Assembly: GCA_046758465.1 (NCBI GenBank)
Contig: JBHIAG010000057.1
Coordinates: 1 to 13,816 of the forward strand
Length of the DNA: 13,816 bases
Direction of reading: 5' to 3'
DNA from: JBHIAG01 sp046758465
GTDB taxonomy: Bacteria; Acidobacteriota; Terriglobia; Acidiferrales; 2-02-FULL-67-57
Shown: positions 1 through 5,613 of the stretch, piece after piece
Layout of the letters: the number at the start of each line of letters is the position of its first letter
Numbering within the stretch: position 1 is the first letter of the stretch
The notes under the pieces: model-generated
The model's input: the letters and a program-made list of their open reading frames with translations, nothing else
Database searches by the model: none
What the model was told of the DNA's origin: nothing
Made by a program: the position numbers and the translations under genes

Positions 1-139
1 CGATGCCCTCGAAGGGCTGGATGCGCTCCTTGTCGCCCTCTTTGATTTTGACGTGGATGCGGATGGTGTCGCCGGGCTTGAAGGGGGGCAGGTCGCGGCG
101 CACCTGCGGCGCGACGACTTTGTCAATGGCCGACAGCAC
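1..139 (-). CDS. rplS: 50S ribosomal protein L19, N-terminal part (cut by window edge)
   Basis: The minus strand from a GTG at 139 reads LSAIDKVVAPQVRRDLPPFK and then PGDTIRIHVKIKEGDKERI and QPFEGI. This is the conserved N-terminal half of L19, with the P-G-D-T-(I/V)-x-V-x-x-x-I-x-E-G-x-x-x-R-I-Q-x-F-E-G signature. About 46 codons are present and the rest lies beyond position 1. L19 sits at the 30S-50S interface of the ribosome. The GTG is favoured because a GGAGG lies 8 nt upstream and no other start in the frame has one. The gene ends the rpsP-rimM-trmD-rplS cluster, as in most bacteria, but here it is separated from trmD by a small secreted-protein gene and has its own -10-like sequence. 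Identification is secure from the residues; only the C-terminus is unseen. Confidence 0.95.
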   Translation of the reverse strand, partial: MLSAIDKVVAPQVRRDLPPFKPGDTIRIHVKIKEGDKERIQPFEGI

Positions 140-172
140 AAGGATTCCCTCCGGTTGACGTCAAAACACCAC

Positions 173-178
173 AGTATA
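173..178 (-). promoter_or_regulatory. Probable -10 element of an rplS promoter
   Basis: Minus strand TATACT (5 of 6 to TATAAT) would start transcription near 166, about 27 nt upstream of the rplS GTG. I see no good -35 hexamer 16-18 nt upstream, so support is the -10 only. A perfect 10-bp palindrome, TTGACGTCAA (155-164), lies at the predicted start of the message. It may be an operator or chance. Confidence 0.35.
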
Positions 179-198
179 GCCGAAAACCGACCCCTCGC

Positions 199-693
199 CT
201 AGCCTCCGGTTACAGCCTCACGGCGCTCAGGATGGGTCGTTTTGGGTGGGGGTTCAAGGCGGGCGGCGGTCCACTGGAGGAAGTTTTCCTCCCACTGGGT
301 GACCTTGACCCCTTGGAAGCGAAGCTGCTTGCGTTCGCCCTCAACCAGGAAGTAGATGACCAGCTTAAACTCCCGCGCTTCTTTCCACAGCGCACGGAGG
401 TTCCTTTGCAAGCCACTCTTGCGGGCAAAGCTCATGGTGCCCTGGACGCGCGGCTTGTCCTTATCCGCTTCGGCTTCCTCCACCGTGTAGCGCAGGACGC
501 GCAGGTGTAGCTCAGGGCCGACGAAGCGTGCGGGCGCACGCGCGGGGACGAGGACAATGATGTGATCCACGACACCGCCGCGCAGGCTGTGCTCGGCCCT
601 ACGGCCGGCCGTCTCGCTGCGGGACTGGGCGAGGAGACCTGTGGCACCCAGCAGAGCCCCCAAAACGGCTGCGAGTGCCCGGCGACGCCTCAT
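199..693 (-). CDS. Small secreted protein of unknown function between trmD and rplS
   Basis: From the ATG at 693 the protein has 164 residues. It opens with a clear Sec signal peptide: four arginines (MRRRRAL), a hydrophobic stretch AAVLGALLGATGLLA, and likely cleavage just before QSRSE. The mature part is mixed alpha/beta, with an aromatic and charged segment (LVIYFLVEGERKQLRFQGVKV) and a Pro/Thr-rich tail. I recognise no domain. The frame stays open to an ATG at 774 that overlaps the trmD stop as ATGA. Those 27 extra codons are degenerate repeat sequence and would bury the signal peptide, so 693 is preferred. Neither start has a Shine-Dalgarno sequence. Its place inside the ribosomal cluster suggests co-transcription with trmD, not a shared function. 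Export is inferred from the signal peptide alone. Confidence 0.65.
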   Translation of the reverse strand: MRRRRALAAVLGALLGATGLLAQSRSETAGRRAEHSLRGGVVDHIIVLVPARAPARFVGPELHLRVLRYTVEEAEADKDKPRVQGTMSFARKSGLQRNLRALWKEAREFKLVIYFLVEGERKQLRFQGVKVTQWEENFLQWTAARLEPPPKTTHPERREAVTGG

Positions 694-770
694 AGTCGTG
701 TTTTGTGCATCATGCACCATAAATCGAGATTCGGGAAACGTGAATCGTGATTCGTGCATCGTGTCCCGTT
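694..770. repeat. Degenerate simple repeat after the trmD stop
   Basis: On the minus strand this spacer is built of imperfect units resembling CACGATTCACG, CGAATCACGATT and CGAATCTCGATTTATGG, followed by TGCATGATGCA. It lies between the trmD stop and the signal-peptide ATG at 693. It looks like a decayed short tandem repeat and not conserved coding sequence. It resembles the purine tracts downstream of selA, the methyltransferase and the DinB gene in position (directly after a stop), but differs in motif. Confidence 0.5.
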
Positions 771-1565
771 TCATGGTTTTCGATTCACATCTCCCCGCAT
801 GGGTTTCCCGCTGAGTTGTTCGAGCCAGCGGCGGTCGTCTGCGTCGAGCTGGGCGCGGGCGAGCAGGTCGGGGCGGTTGCGCAGGGTTTTGGCGAGCGCC
901 TGGCGGCGGCGCCAGCGACGCACTTCCTCGTGGTGGCCGGAGAGGAGCACGTCGGGGGCTTTCCAGCCGCGAAACTCCGCCGGGCGCGTCCAGTGGGGAC
1001 AGTCGAGGATGCCGCCGCGGGCGACGCGGGCCTCGTGCGCGCGCGTGAACGACTCCTCGACCGCGCTGCGCGCATCGCCCAGCGCACCCGGGAGCAGGCG
1101 CGTGACGACGTCAACCACCACGGCGGCCGCCAGCTCGCCGCCGCTGAGCACGTAGTCACCGATGGAGAGTTCGTGCGTGGCCAGGTGTTCGGCGACGCGT
1201 TCGTCCACACCCTCGTAGCGCCCGCAGAGCAAAATGACGTGCTCTGCGGCCGCCAGCTCCTGGGCGAGGGCTTGCGTCAGTAGTTTGCCCTGCGCCGAAA
1301 GCAGCACCATGGCGGTGCCGGTCGCGCGCGTTTTTTCGCCCAGGATGTTTTCGACCGCGGCGAAGAGGGGTTCGGGTTTGAAGACCATGCCTTCGCCGCC
1401 GCCGAACGGCCGGTCGTCCACGCTGCGGTGGCGGTCGCTGGTGAACTGCCGGAGGTCGTGGAGGTGGATCTGGATGAGGTCGTCTTCACGGGCGCGGCGG
1501 ATGATGCCGTGGTCAAACGGCCCGCCGAAAAACTCCGGGAAAATGGTTACCAGGTCGTAAATCAC
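771..1565 (-). CDS. trmD: tRNA (guanine-37-N1)-methyltransferase
   Basis: TrmD methylates G37 of tRNAs that read CNN codons, using SAM, and so prevents +1 frameshifting. The protein has the family's N-terminus (IYDLVTIFPEFF), DDRPFGGGEGMV, LLCGRYEGVDER and SIGDYVLSGGELAA, the last two forming the trefoil-knot SAM site, then the C-terminal LDCPHWTRPAEFRGWKAP and LLSGHH. I take the GTG at 1565 (264 residues) because it gives the usual M-x-x-D-x-x-T-x-F-P start; a TTG two codons upstream is also possible. Neither has a Shine-Dalgarno sequence. The acidic residue before S-F that serves as general base in studied TrmD enzymes is Glu here (VEESF), and about nine extra residues (TRAHEARVARGG) precede ILDCPHW. 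The gene is cut off from rimM by an IS110 element and probably has its own promoter. Confidence 0.95.
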   Translation of the reverse strand: MIYDLVTIFPEFFGGPFDHGIIRRAREDDLIQIHLHDLRQFTSDRHRSVDDRPFGGGEGMVFKPEPLFAAVENILGEKTRATGTAMVLLSAQGKLLTQALAQELAAAEHVILLCGRYEGVDERVAEHLATHELSIGDYVLSGGELAAAVVVDVVTRLLPGALGDARSAVEESFTRAHEARVARGGILDCPHWTRPAEFRGWKAPDVLLSGHHEEVRRWRRRQALAKTLRNRPDLLARAQLDADDRRWLEQLSGKPMRGDVNRKP

Positions 1566-1573
1566 AGCCAACG

Positions 1574-1602
1574 AGTGTACCGCAGAGACTGGCGTCTGAT
1601 AA
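1574..1602 (-). promoter_or_regulatory. Promoter-like sequence giving a nearly leaderless trmD message
   Basis: The minus strand has TTATCA (1602-1597, 4 of 6 to consensus), a 17-nt spacer, and TACACT (1579-1574, 4 of 6; it fits the TANNNT pattern of leaderless promoters). Only 8 nt separate the -10 from the trmD GTG at 1565, so transcription would begin at or within a base or two of the start codon. This fits the absence of a Shine-Dalgarno sequence. The inference rests on geometry and is not proof. Confidence 0.45.
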
Positions 1603-1846
1603 GAGTTTGCGCTACCATCTGCTCAACTACTTCAGAACGAAGCCCGCGGTAAAGCGCGTGTGGATGGGGAAGGGGTTGGGAAGGTGCTGGCTTCAGGGTA
1701 GGGCTATTTAGGAATTGACACTAGACTAAAAACTTCGCGGGGGTGAAGGGAGTCTAGCCCTCGCATTTTATATCGCATGTCGGGCTTCGCAATGAGCTGT
1801 TTGGATCGCCACCTCATCCTAACCAAGCCGACTAGTATAAGCCCGG
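1603..1846. other. Non-coding stretch between trmD and a decayed gene fragment
   Basis: I find no convincing gene here. The one clear structure is an inverted repeat, CTAGACT (1721-1727) with AGTCTAG (1751-1757), and an inner CTTC/GAAG pair. A plus-strand TTGACA at 1715-1720 has no -10 at the right distance. The sequence is less GC-rich than the flanking genes, which fits relic DNA brought in with, or stranded by, the neighbouring insertion sequence. Confidence 0.5.
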
Positions 1847-2011
1847 CTATATGACAGAACTGTTGGCGCTTACGAAGTCGTACGCCTCTCGCTCCAGCGG
1901 GTTGCTTGCGTAGTCAAAGCCAGCCTCCGCGTAGCCAACGCCGTAGGCGCAGGCGAAGGCGGGTTCCAGTACGAATCTCCGATACTGGAGTACATGCACC
2001 AGTTCGGTGTT
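1847..2011 (-). pseudogene. Fragment of a DUF4157-like (HELxH-type) protein
   Basis: The minus-strand frame reads ELVHVLQYRRFVLEPAFACA and then YGVGYAEAGFDYASNPLEREAYDFV before a stop at 1847. This matches the pattern of DUF4157-like putative peptidases, H-E-L-V-H-V-x-Q-Y-R-R followed by G-(F/Y)-x-Y-x-x-N-P-x-E-x-E-A-Y. The first His of HELVH is missing from the frame: a CAC followed by one extra C precedes the GAA, so a one-base insertion or a junction has destroyed the motif. Upstream codons (CSRLAGSLNRNT) show no resemblance and probably belong to the IS end. The N-terminal domain is absent. It is most likely a dead remnant truncated by the IS110 insertion. The family assignment comes from recalled motifs, not a search. 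Confidence 0.5.
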
Positions 2012-2084
2012 GCGGTTCAGACTCCCCGCAAGGCGAGAGCAGGCTGCCCAATCAGCTAGGCGGCCCTGGGAGACCAATGCCAAA

Positions 2085-3113
2085 TCAAGGGCTCACCCGC
2101 TGTCGAGCCTCGCGTTGGAGAAACTCACAATAATCTAAACCGTCCCGCCAGACGTGATAGACGATCCCCACTAACTTGCGCGCCAGGACCACCCGCGCCT
2201 TGGCTTTGCCTTTGTGGTGCACTATCCGCCGGTAGTAGTCCCGCAGCGGGCCCGGCTTGCGCGCGCCGATGCCCGCGGCCTCTACTAACAGGAAGCGCAT
2301 CAGGCGATCGCCTTCTTTGGTGATGTGTCCCCGGCGCGTGCGGTTGGCGCTGGTATGCACCCGGGGCGCCAAGCCGAAATAGCTCGCCAGGTGTTTGGCA
2401 CTGGGGAAACGCTCGATCTGGCCGATGAAGGTGATCAACGCGAAGGCGGTTTGCGCGCCTATGCCCGGCAGAGTCATCAGACGCCTCGCCACGGGGTCTT
2501 GTTTCACCTGCTGCTGCAGTTCCCGATCCAGTTGCCCAATGGTTTCATCCAGTCGCTTCAGGAGCGCGAGGTTGTTCTCTCGGATGTGCTCGGCCTCGGC
2601 GTTGAGTGGGACCTGGTTCAAGTAGGCGTAGCCTGAGCGGGTGAAGAGCGTTCCGCGGGGCGGTTGCAGATTGCGCTTTTGCAGCAGAGCTCCCAGACTG
2701 TTCCGCAGCGCGGTCCGGAAGCGCAGCAACAGGACGCGGTGGCGCAGCAGCTCCTTGGCGTGCCGCAGCGCGACGGGAGGAATCCAGACCGTCGGCAGCA
2801 GGTCGGCCCGCAGCAGGTAGGCCAACCTCTCGGCATCCATCCGGTCGTTCTTCAAGCGGGCATGGGCGATCGCCTTGGTCTGCTTGGGATGAGAGAGGTG
2901 GACCTGATGGCCAGTACTCTCTACCATGTCCACAAACCAATGCCAGCTCCCAGTGGCTTCCACCGCTACCTGGCTGCCCGGCTCCAGGCCGCAGAGGAAC
3001 TCCTCCATCTGCGTACCCTGGTGCTCGATGCGTTGTTCCGTGATGACGCCCTTCTGATCGAGAATCGCCACTTGCGAGAAGCGCTTGTGCAGATCTACCC
3101 CGACATGAAGCAT
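2085..3113 (-). CDS. IS110-family transposase (DEDD recombinase)
   Basis: The 342-residue protein has both IS110 domains. The N-terminal RuvC-like DEDD domain shows GVDLHK with D7, E52 in VAVEATG, and D90 and D93 in KNDRMDAERLAYLLR. The C-terminal transposase_20 domain runs from LMTLPGIGAQTAFAL to LASYFGLAP, with the probable catalytic serine S255 in HTSANRTRRGHITKEGD. Studied members use these residues for RNA-guided cleavage and strand exchange through a serine intermediate. Length is normal and no frame is broken, so the protein looks intact. The ATG at 3113 has AAAGGAGG with a 9-nt spacer from GGAGG, a strong site. Activity is not shown by sequence alone. Confidence 0.95.
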   Translation of the reverse strand: MLHVGVDLHKRFSQVAILDQKGVITEQRIEHQGTQMEEFLCGLEPGSQVAVEATGSWHWFVDMVESTGHQVHLSHPKQTKAIAHARLKNDRMDAERLAYLLRADLLPTVWIPPVALRHAKELLRHRVLLLRFRTALRNSLGALLQKRNLQPPRGTLFTRSGYAYLNQVPLNAEAEHIRENNLALLKRLDETIGQLDRELQQQVKQDPVARRLMTLPGIGAQTAFALITFIGQIERFPSAKHLASYFGLAPRVHTSANRTRRGHITKEGDRLMRFLLVEAAGIGARKPGPLRDYYRRIVHHKGKAKARVVLARKLVGIVYHVWRDGLDYCEFLQREARQRVSP

Positions 3114-3129
3114 CGGTTTCGGCCTCCTT

Positions 3130-3416
3130 TCCCTACGAGTTACCCATTAGAGTTACCCCGTTAGACAGGGCCACCGACCACGTTGCCCCGGGAGGCTGGC
3201 TCACTTATGACACCTAACATGGGCACCTCACATGGTCACGAAAGCGTTGGAGCCACCTCTACGAGCGGCCGGGAGGGCACTCGCCGTGAGGAAGTCGGCA
3301 GCCTATCTCCGGAAGTACATCATGGGAGGCCGAGGCCTTCCCTTTGCCTCGGGTGAACTTAGGCTTCCCCCAACCCTATGGAAGCGCGATTGTGCTCCTG
3401 TTGGGGTAGCGGGGTC
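3130..3416 (-). ncRNA. Candidate bridge RNA region in the IS110 left end
   Basis: No open frame of note covers this stretch upstream of the transposase. On the minus strand it folds locally: GCTTCC/GGAAGC near its 5' end, a 7-bp stem CCGAGGC/GCCTCGG with a 9-nt loop, and a later part with two copies of GGGTAACTC about 15 nt apart just before the Shine-Dalgarno sequence. IS110-subgroup elements encode a bridge RNA in this position that pairs with donor and target DNA. I could not define the target- and donor-binding loops by eye, so limits and function are inferred. Confidence 0.5.
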
Positions 3417-3493
3417 AAAAAAGTAAAATCTGCTTGGGATATCAAGCAAGAACTCAGAGAACCCCGCAGCTCCGCCGAGAGCGAGCGGGGTTC
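3417..3493 (-). terminator. Two hairpins downstream of rimM, one followed by a T-rich run
   Basis: Reading in the rimM direction, the first hairpin is GAACCCCGC (3493-3485) with GCGGGGTTC (3467-3459), a perfect 9-bp stem with an inner GCTC/GAGC pair. Next is TGCTTG (3448-3443) with CAAGCA (3436-3431), a 6-bp stem followed by GATTTTACTTTTTTG. The second has the layout of an intrinsic terminator, though its stem is short. It would end the rpsP-khpA-rimM transcript before the IS and so isolate trmD. Confidence 0.5.
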
Positions 3494-3530
3494 GCTTGGC
3501 GTCCGGCGGCGCAGCCCCTGCGCTGGGCAA

Positions 3531-4052
3531 TTAGGGGTTGAGGTCGGCCAGGCCTGCGGGGAGGGCGACTTCGATGAGTTTTTCTTGCGGGGCGATGCGG
3601 CGGCAAAATTCCTGGGCAAAGGGGATGAGCAGTTCGCGCCCGGCCGCGTCGCGCAGGGCGAGCACGTCGGTGCCGCGGGTCGCGACGAGTTCGCACACGG
3701 TGCCGAGTTCAGCGCCGCTGGCGAGGTCCACGACGCGGCAGCCCACGAGGTCGCTGACAAAGTAAGTGTGGGCAGGCAACGTGGGCGAGTCGCTGACCTG
3801 CACCTCGCGGCCGACGAGCGCGCGCGCGGCGGCAATCGAATTCACACCGGCAAACTTGAAGACTACAACGTTTTTGTGGAACCAAGCTTTCTCGATCTCA
3901 ATCAGTTCGGGCGCGCTCGTGCCATCCCAGAGCCAAGCGCTGCGAAGTTCTCGCAGGCGGTCGGGAAAGTCGGTGAGGATTTGGGCGGCGACTTCGCCGC
4001 GGCGGCCCTGTGACTTGGTGAGGCGCGCAACCGTGCGCCGGGGAGCGGCCAC
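3531..4052 (-). CDS. rimM: 16S rRNA processing protein RimM
   Basis: RimM binds ribosomal protein S19 and helps mature the head of the 30S subunit. The N-terminal RimM domain begins VARLTKSQGRRGEVAAQILT (the conserved G-x-x-G-E) and continues through WFHKNVVVFKFAGVNSIAAA and LVGREVQV. The PRC-barrel domain follows from YFVSDLVGCRVVDLASGAEL to LLIPFAQEFCRRI. The frame is open further upstream, to 4136, but those codons cover a cluster of GAGGC palindromes and carry no family resemblance. I therefore choose the GTG at 4052, giving 173 residues, the usual length. It has no good Shine-Dalgarno sequence, so the start is less certain than the gene. It follows khpA by about 105 nt. Confidence 0.93.
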   Translation of the reverse strand: MAAPRRTVARLTKSQGRRGEVAAQILTDFPDRLRELRSAWLWDGTSAPELIEIEKAWFHKNVVVFKFAGVNSIAAARALVGREVQVSDSPTLPAHTYFVSDLVGCRVVDLASGAELGTVCELVATRGTDVLALRDAAGRELLIPFAQEFCRRIAPQEKLIEVALPAGLADLNP

Positions 4053-4081
4053 GGTGGTGAGAGAGTCCGCCGGCTTGCGAG

Positions 4082-4158
4082 GAGGCACGCCTCGTAGCGG
4101 TTGGGAAGAAGCCGTGATACGAGAGGCAGGCCTCACAGTGTGACGGTACGAGGCACGC
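4082..4158. repeat. Cluster of short GAGGC palindromes between khpA and rimM
   Basis: GAGGCACGCCTC (4082-4093) and GAGGCAGGCCTC (4123-4134) are short inverted repeats, and GAGGCACGC recurs at 4150-4158, reaching the khpA stop codon. Three related units in 77 bp look like a repeat cluster that expanded the spacer between two normally close genes. No function is evident. Confidence 0.45.
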
Positions 4159-4388
4159 TATTCCAGGATTTCCAGCGTGAAGCGCTTGCGCAGCTTGGTG
4201 CCCGCCGCGCTCAGGATGGTGCGAATCGACCGTGCCGTCCGCCCCTGCTTGCCGATCACTTTCCCCAGGTCGCTTTGCGCCACCCGCAGCTCCAGTACGG
4301 TCACCTGCTCGCCTTCGATCGCATGCACGTGCACTTGGTCAGGATTATCCACCAGCGCTTTGGCGATTTGCTCGACCAGCTCTCTCAC
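4158..4388 (-). CDS. khpA: KH-domain RNA-binding protein KhpA
   Basis: The 76-residue protein is a single type II KH domain. It begins MRELVEQIAKALVDNPDQVH, has the central strand VTVLELRVAQSDLGKVIGKQ with the GKQG loop (the G-x-x-G motif that grips RNA), and ends ARSIRTILSAAG followed by KLRKRFTLEI. Length and architecture match KhpA (YlqC), which forms RNA-binding homo- or heterodimers with KhpB in bacteria that have it. It lies between rpsP and rimM, its standard position. The GTG start at 4388 follows a purine-rich AAGGGGGG with about 4 nt spacing. Partners are not visible in this window. Confidence 0.92.
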   Translation of the reverse strand: MRELVEQIAKALVDNPDQVHVHAIEGEQVTVLELRVAQSDLGKVIGKQGRTARSIRTILSAAGTKLRKRFTLEILE

Positions 4389-4462
4389 AGCGCCCCCCTT
4401 CGGACAACGGGAACATGATCACGCCTGCCGAATTCTACCGCAGGAAGTCTCCGGATGAATGT

Positions 4463-4702
4463 CTACGCCGATGGCTGCTGCCGCAAGAAACTCCGCACTG
4501 TGTCCGAAGGCTGAGCACCTTGACTGAGCCAGTATTGTATCCGATCCGCTTTCAGCTTTATCTCTGCCGGCTGCTTCAGCGGGTCGTAGGTGCCAACCAC
4601 TTCGATGAACTTGCTGTCACGTGCCCGCCGCTTCTCGATCACCACCACCCGATAAAACGGCTTCTTCTTTTTTCCCACGCGCGTCAGGCGGATCGCAAGC
4701 AA
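4463..4702 (-). CDS. rpsP: 30S ribosomal protein S16
   Basis: The protein reads MLAIRLTRVGKKKKPFYRVV, then VIEKRRARDSKFIEVVGTYD and PLKQPAEIKLKADRIQYWLS, the S16 signature throughout (I-R-L-x-R-x-G, P-F-Y-R-x-V, G-x-Y-(D/N)-P). S16 binds 16S rRNA early in 30S assembly. The frame stays open to a GTG at 4726, but the family starts at M-L/V-x-I-R-L and a strong GGAGGAGGTGA lies 8 nt (from the second GGAGG) before the TTG at 4702. I therefore assign the TTG start, giving 79 residues. The longer form would translate the ribosome-binding site itself. It is the first gene of the cluster. Confidence 0.95.
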   Translation of the reverse strand: MLAIRLTRVGKKKKPFYRVVVIEKRRARDSKFIEVVGTYDPLKQPAEIKLKADRIQYWLSQGAQPSDTVRSFLRQQPSA

Positions 4703-4728
4703 GCTTCTCACCTCCTCCACTCGCACCC

Positions 4729-4734
4729 ATTATA
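4729..4734 (-). promoter_or_regulatory. Consensus -10 (TATAAT) of the rpsP operon promoter
   Basis: A perfect TATAAT on the minus strand at 4734-4729 would start transcription near 4722, leaving a leader of about 20 nt that holds the GGAGGAGGTGA site. The -35 region is weak (TTTCAG at 17 nt). An A-rich run, AGGAAAAAAAGG, fills the spacer. Confidence 0.6.
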
Positions 4735-4843
4735 TCCTTTTTTTCCTCCCCCTGAAAGCCGCTCCCCAACCCGCCTGCAACCTACACCAGGCGGTACAAG
4801 CAGATATAACGGGGTACACCAGGAGGGCACCGGGCTACAAACC

Positions 4844-4867
4844 GGCCCCACCCGTTGGGGTAGGGCC
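4844..4867. repeat. Strong 10-bp hairpin upstream of the rpsP promoter
   Basis: GGCCCCACCC (4844-4853) and GGGTAGGGCC (4858-4867) form ten base pairs, one of them G-T, around a 4-nt loop. It lies between the DinB gene stop and the rpsP promoter and could end the upstream transcript, but no T-run follows on either strand. It may be part of a dispersed repeat. Confidence 0.45.
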
Positions 4868-4875
4868 GGCTATAC

Positions 4876-4947
4876 GGCTCGGTTGAGGGCTTGTCGAAGC
4901 GCAGCGAAGACCCTGAGCGCAGCCGAAGGGAGTGTAGTCGAAGGGCG
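4876..4947. repeat. Dispersed repeat with CTGAGCGCAGCCGAAGGGAG core
   Basis: The core at 4910-4932 is 23 bp and recurs exactly at 10095-10117. Around it lie imperfect inverted units such as CTTGTCGAAG and GTAGTCGAAGGG. The pattern resembles the abundant intergenic repeats of acidobacterial and related genomes that read like TTCGACT...GCTCAGGG. Together with the hairpin at 4844 and the purine tract from 4984, it accounts for most of the 318-bp gap before rpsP. Confidence 0.6.
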
Positions 4948-4983
4948 CTTTCCCGTGGGGGCCCTGCCTGGGGGGACGAGTTT

Positions 4984-5041
4984 TGAGTTTCTATTTTCTC
5001 TTTTCTGCTTTCTGTTTCTGTTTTTCGTTTTTCGAATTTCG
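4984..5041. repeat. Purine-rich tract directly after the DinB gene stop
   Basis: On the minus strand, right after the TAG at 5045, the sequence is an A/G-rich degenerate repeat with units such as CGAAAAACG, AACAGAAACAG, AAGCAGAAAAG and AGAAAATAG. It is one of three such tracts, each placed at the 3' end of one of three consecutive genes. Confidence 0.6.
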
Positions 5042-5044
5042 TCC

Positions 5045-5581
5045 CTACTGCTCGGGCCACGCCCCCAGCAGCCGCGGCAGCAGTACCAGTTGCCCCAGGT
5101 GGTAGGCATTGTGGTCCGCCACCAGCAACACTTCCCGCAGAATGGTTTGCCCGGTGCCGTGCGGGATGCGGGCAAACAAGTCGGTCTTGGGGTCAGTCAC
5201 CAGCTTTTGCATCGCGTTGAGGTCAGCGCGAAAGGCTTTGACGCTCTTCTCCCATGCTGCCTCATCGGGTGGCACAGCCCGCGCGGGCCAGTAGCCGCCA
5301 GGCCACGCCGGTGAGACGTACTGGGGATTCCGGCTAAACTCCAAAATGTCCCATTGGCAAATGCGCAGGTGTTCCAGCAACTGCCACGCCGTATGCGGTG
5401 CCCCCGCCGGCTTCACCCCGCGCAGCTCAGCCGGCAAACCCGCAATCACCGCCTCGAAGGCCACATGTGCCCCCTCACTCTGCAGCAGGTTCACCAGATG
5501 CTGCCGCAACGCCTGAGCAGCCTTCGGGCTCCCCTTTCTTCTCGGTTTTTTGGTTACCCTTTTCCGTTTTCTTTTTTTCAT
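5045..5581 (-). CDS. DinB-superfamily protein
   Basis: The 178-residue protein fits the DinB/YfiT four-helix-bundle superfamily, whose members bind a metal through three histidines. Candidates are H71 in WQLLEHLRICQWDILEF and H157 and H161 in LLVADHNAYHLGQLVLLPRL, the latter being the typical D-H-x-x-Y-H-x-G-Q motif. Many members are thiol-dependent transferases, but the substrate cannot be read from the sequence. The first 20 residues (MKKRKRKRVTKKPRRKGSPK) are very basic and are encoded by the purine tract that follows the methyltransferase gene. They may be an accidental extension, yet no later start keeps the first helix. There is no clear ribosome-binding site. It follows the methyltransferase gene by 32 nt and is probably co-transcribed. 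Confidence 0.85.
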   Translation of the reverse strand: MKKRKRKRVTKKPRRKGSPKAAQALRQHLVNLLQSEGAHVAFEAVIAGLPAELRGVKPAGAPHTAWQLLEHLRICQWDILEFSRNPQYVSPAWPGGYWPARAVPPDEAAWEKSVKAFRADLNAMQKLVTDPKTDLFARIPHGTGQTILREVLLVADHNAYHLGQLVLLPRLLGAWPEQ

Positions 5582-5613
5582 TTTCTATTTTCCCTTTTCC
5601 ATTTTCTGTTTCT
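5545..5613. repeat. Purine-rich tract after the methyltransferase stop, running into the DinB gene
   Basis: The minus strand reads as irregular units GAAAATGG, AAAAGGG, AAAATAG, AAAATG, AAAAAAAG, AAAACGG. The first half is the intergenic spacer; the second half encodes the lysine/arginine-rich N-terminus of the DinB-type protein. Confidence 0.6.

Larger units (their letters stand above)
2012..3416 (-). mobile_element. IS110-family insertion sequence (approximate ends)
   Basis: A complete IS110-type transposase is preceded by about 300 nt of structured non-coding DNA and followed by about 70 nt. This is the layout of the IS110 subgroup (long 5' end, short 3' end). Such elements usually lack long terminal inverted repeats and target duplications, so the ends cannot be read directly. 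I place the right end near 2012, where similarity to the decayed fragment begins, and the left end near 3416, where the terminator region of rimM begins. Both limits are estimates. The element sits between rimM and trmD, normally adjacent genes. Confidence 0.7.

Noticed and set aside
694..774. Start of the secreted-protein gene at 774, overlapping the trmD stop as ATGA
   Set aside because: The added residues come from a degenerate repeat and would precede the signal peptide. There is no Shine-Dalgarno sequence, though coupling at ATGA cannot be excluded.
1715..1738. Plus-strand TTGACA as a promoter
   Set aside because: There is no -10 hexamer at 16-18 nt and no plus-strand gene downstream.
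4627..4702. A novel leader peptide or longer S16 from the GTG at 4726
   Set aside because: The strong GGAGGAGGTGA site and the family N-terminus place the start at the TTG at 4702.
4232..5314. A 360-codon plus-strand open frame
   Set aside because: It crosses khpA, rpsP, a promoter, dispersed repeats and the DinB gene on the opposite strand. No ribosome-binding site or domain supports it.
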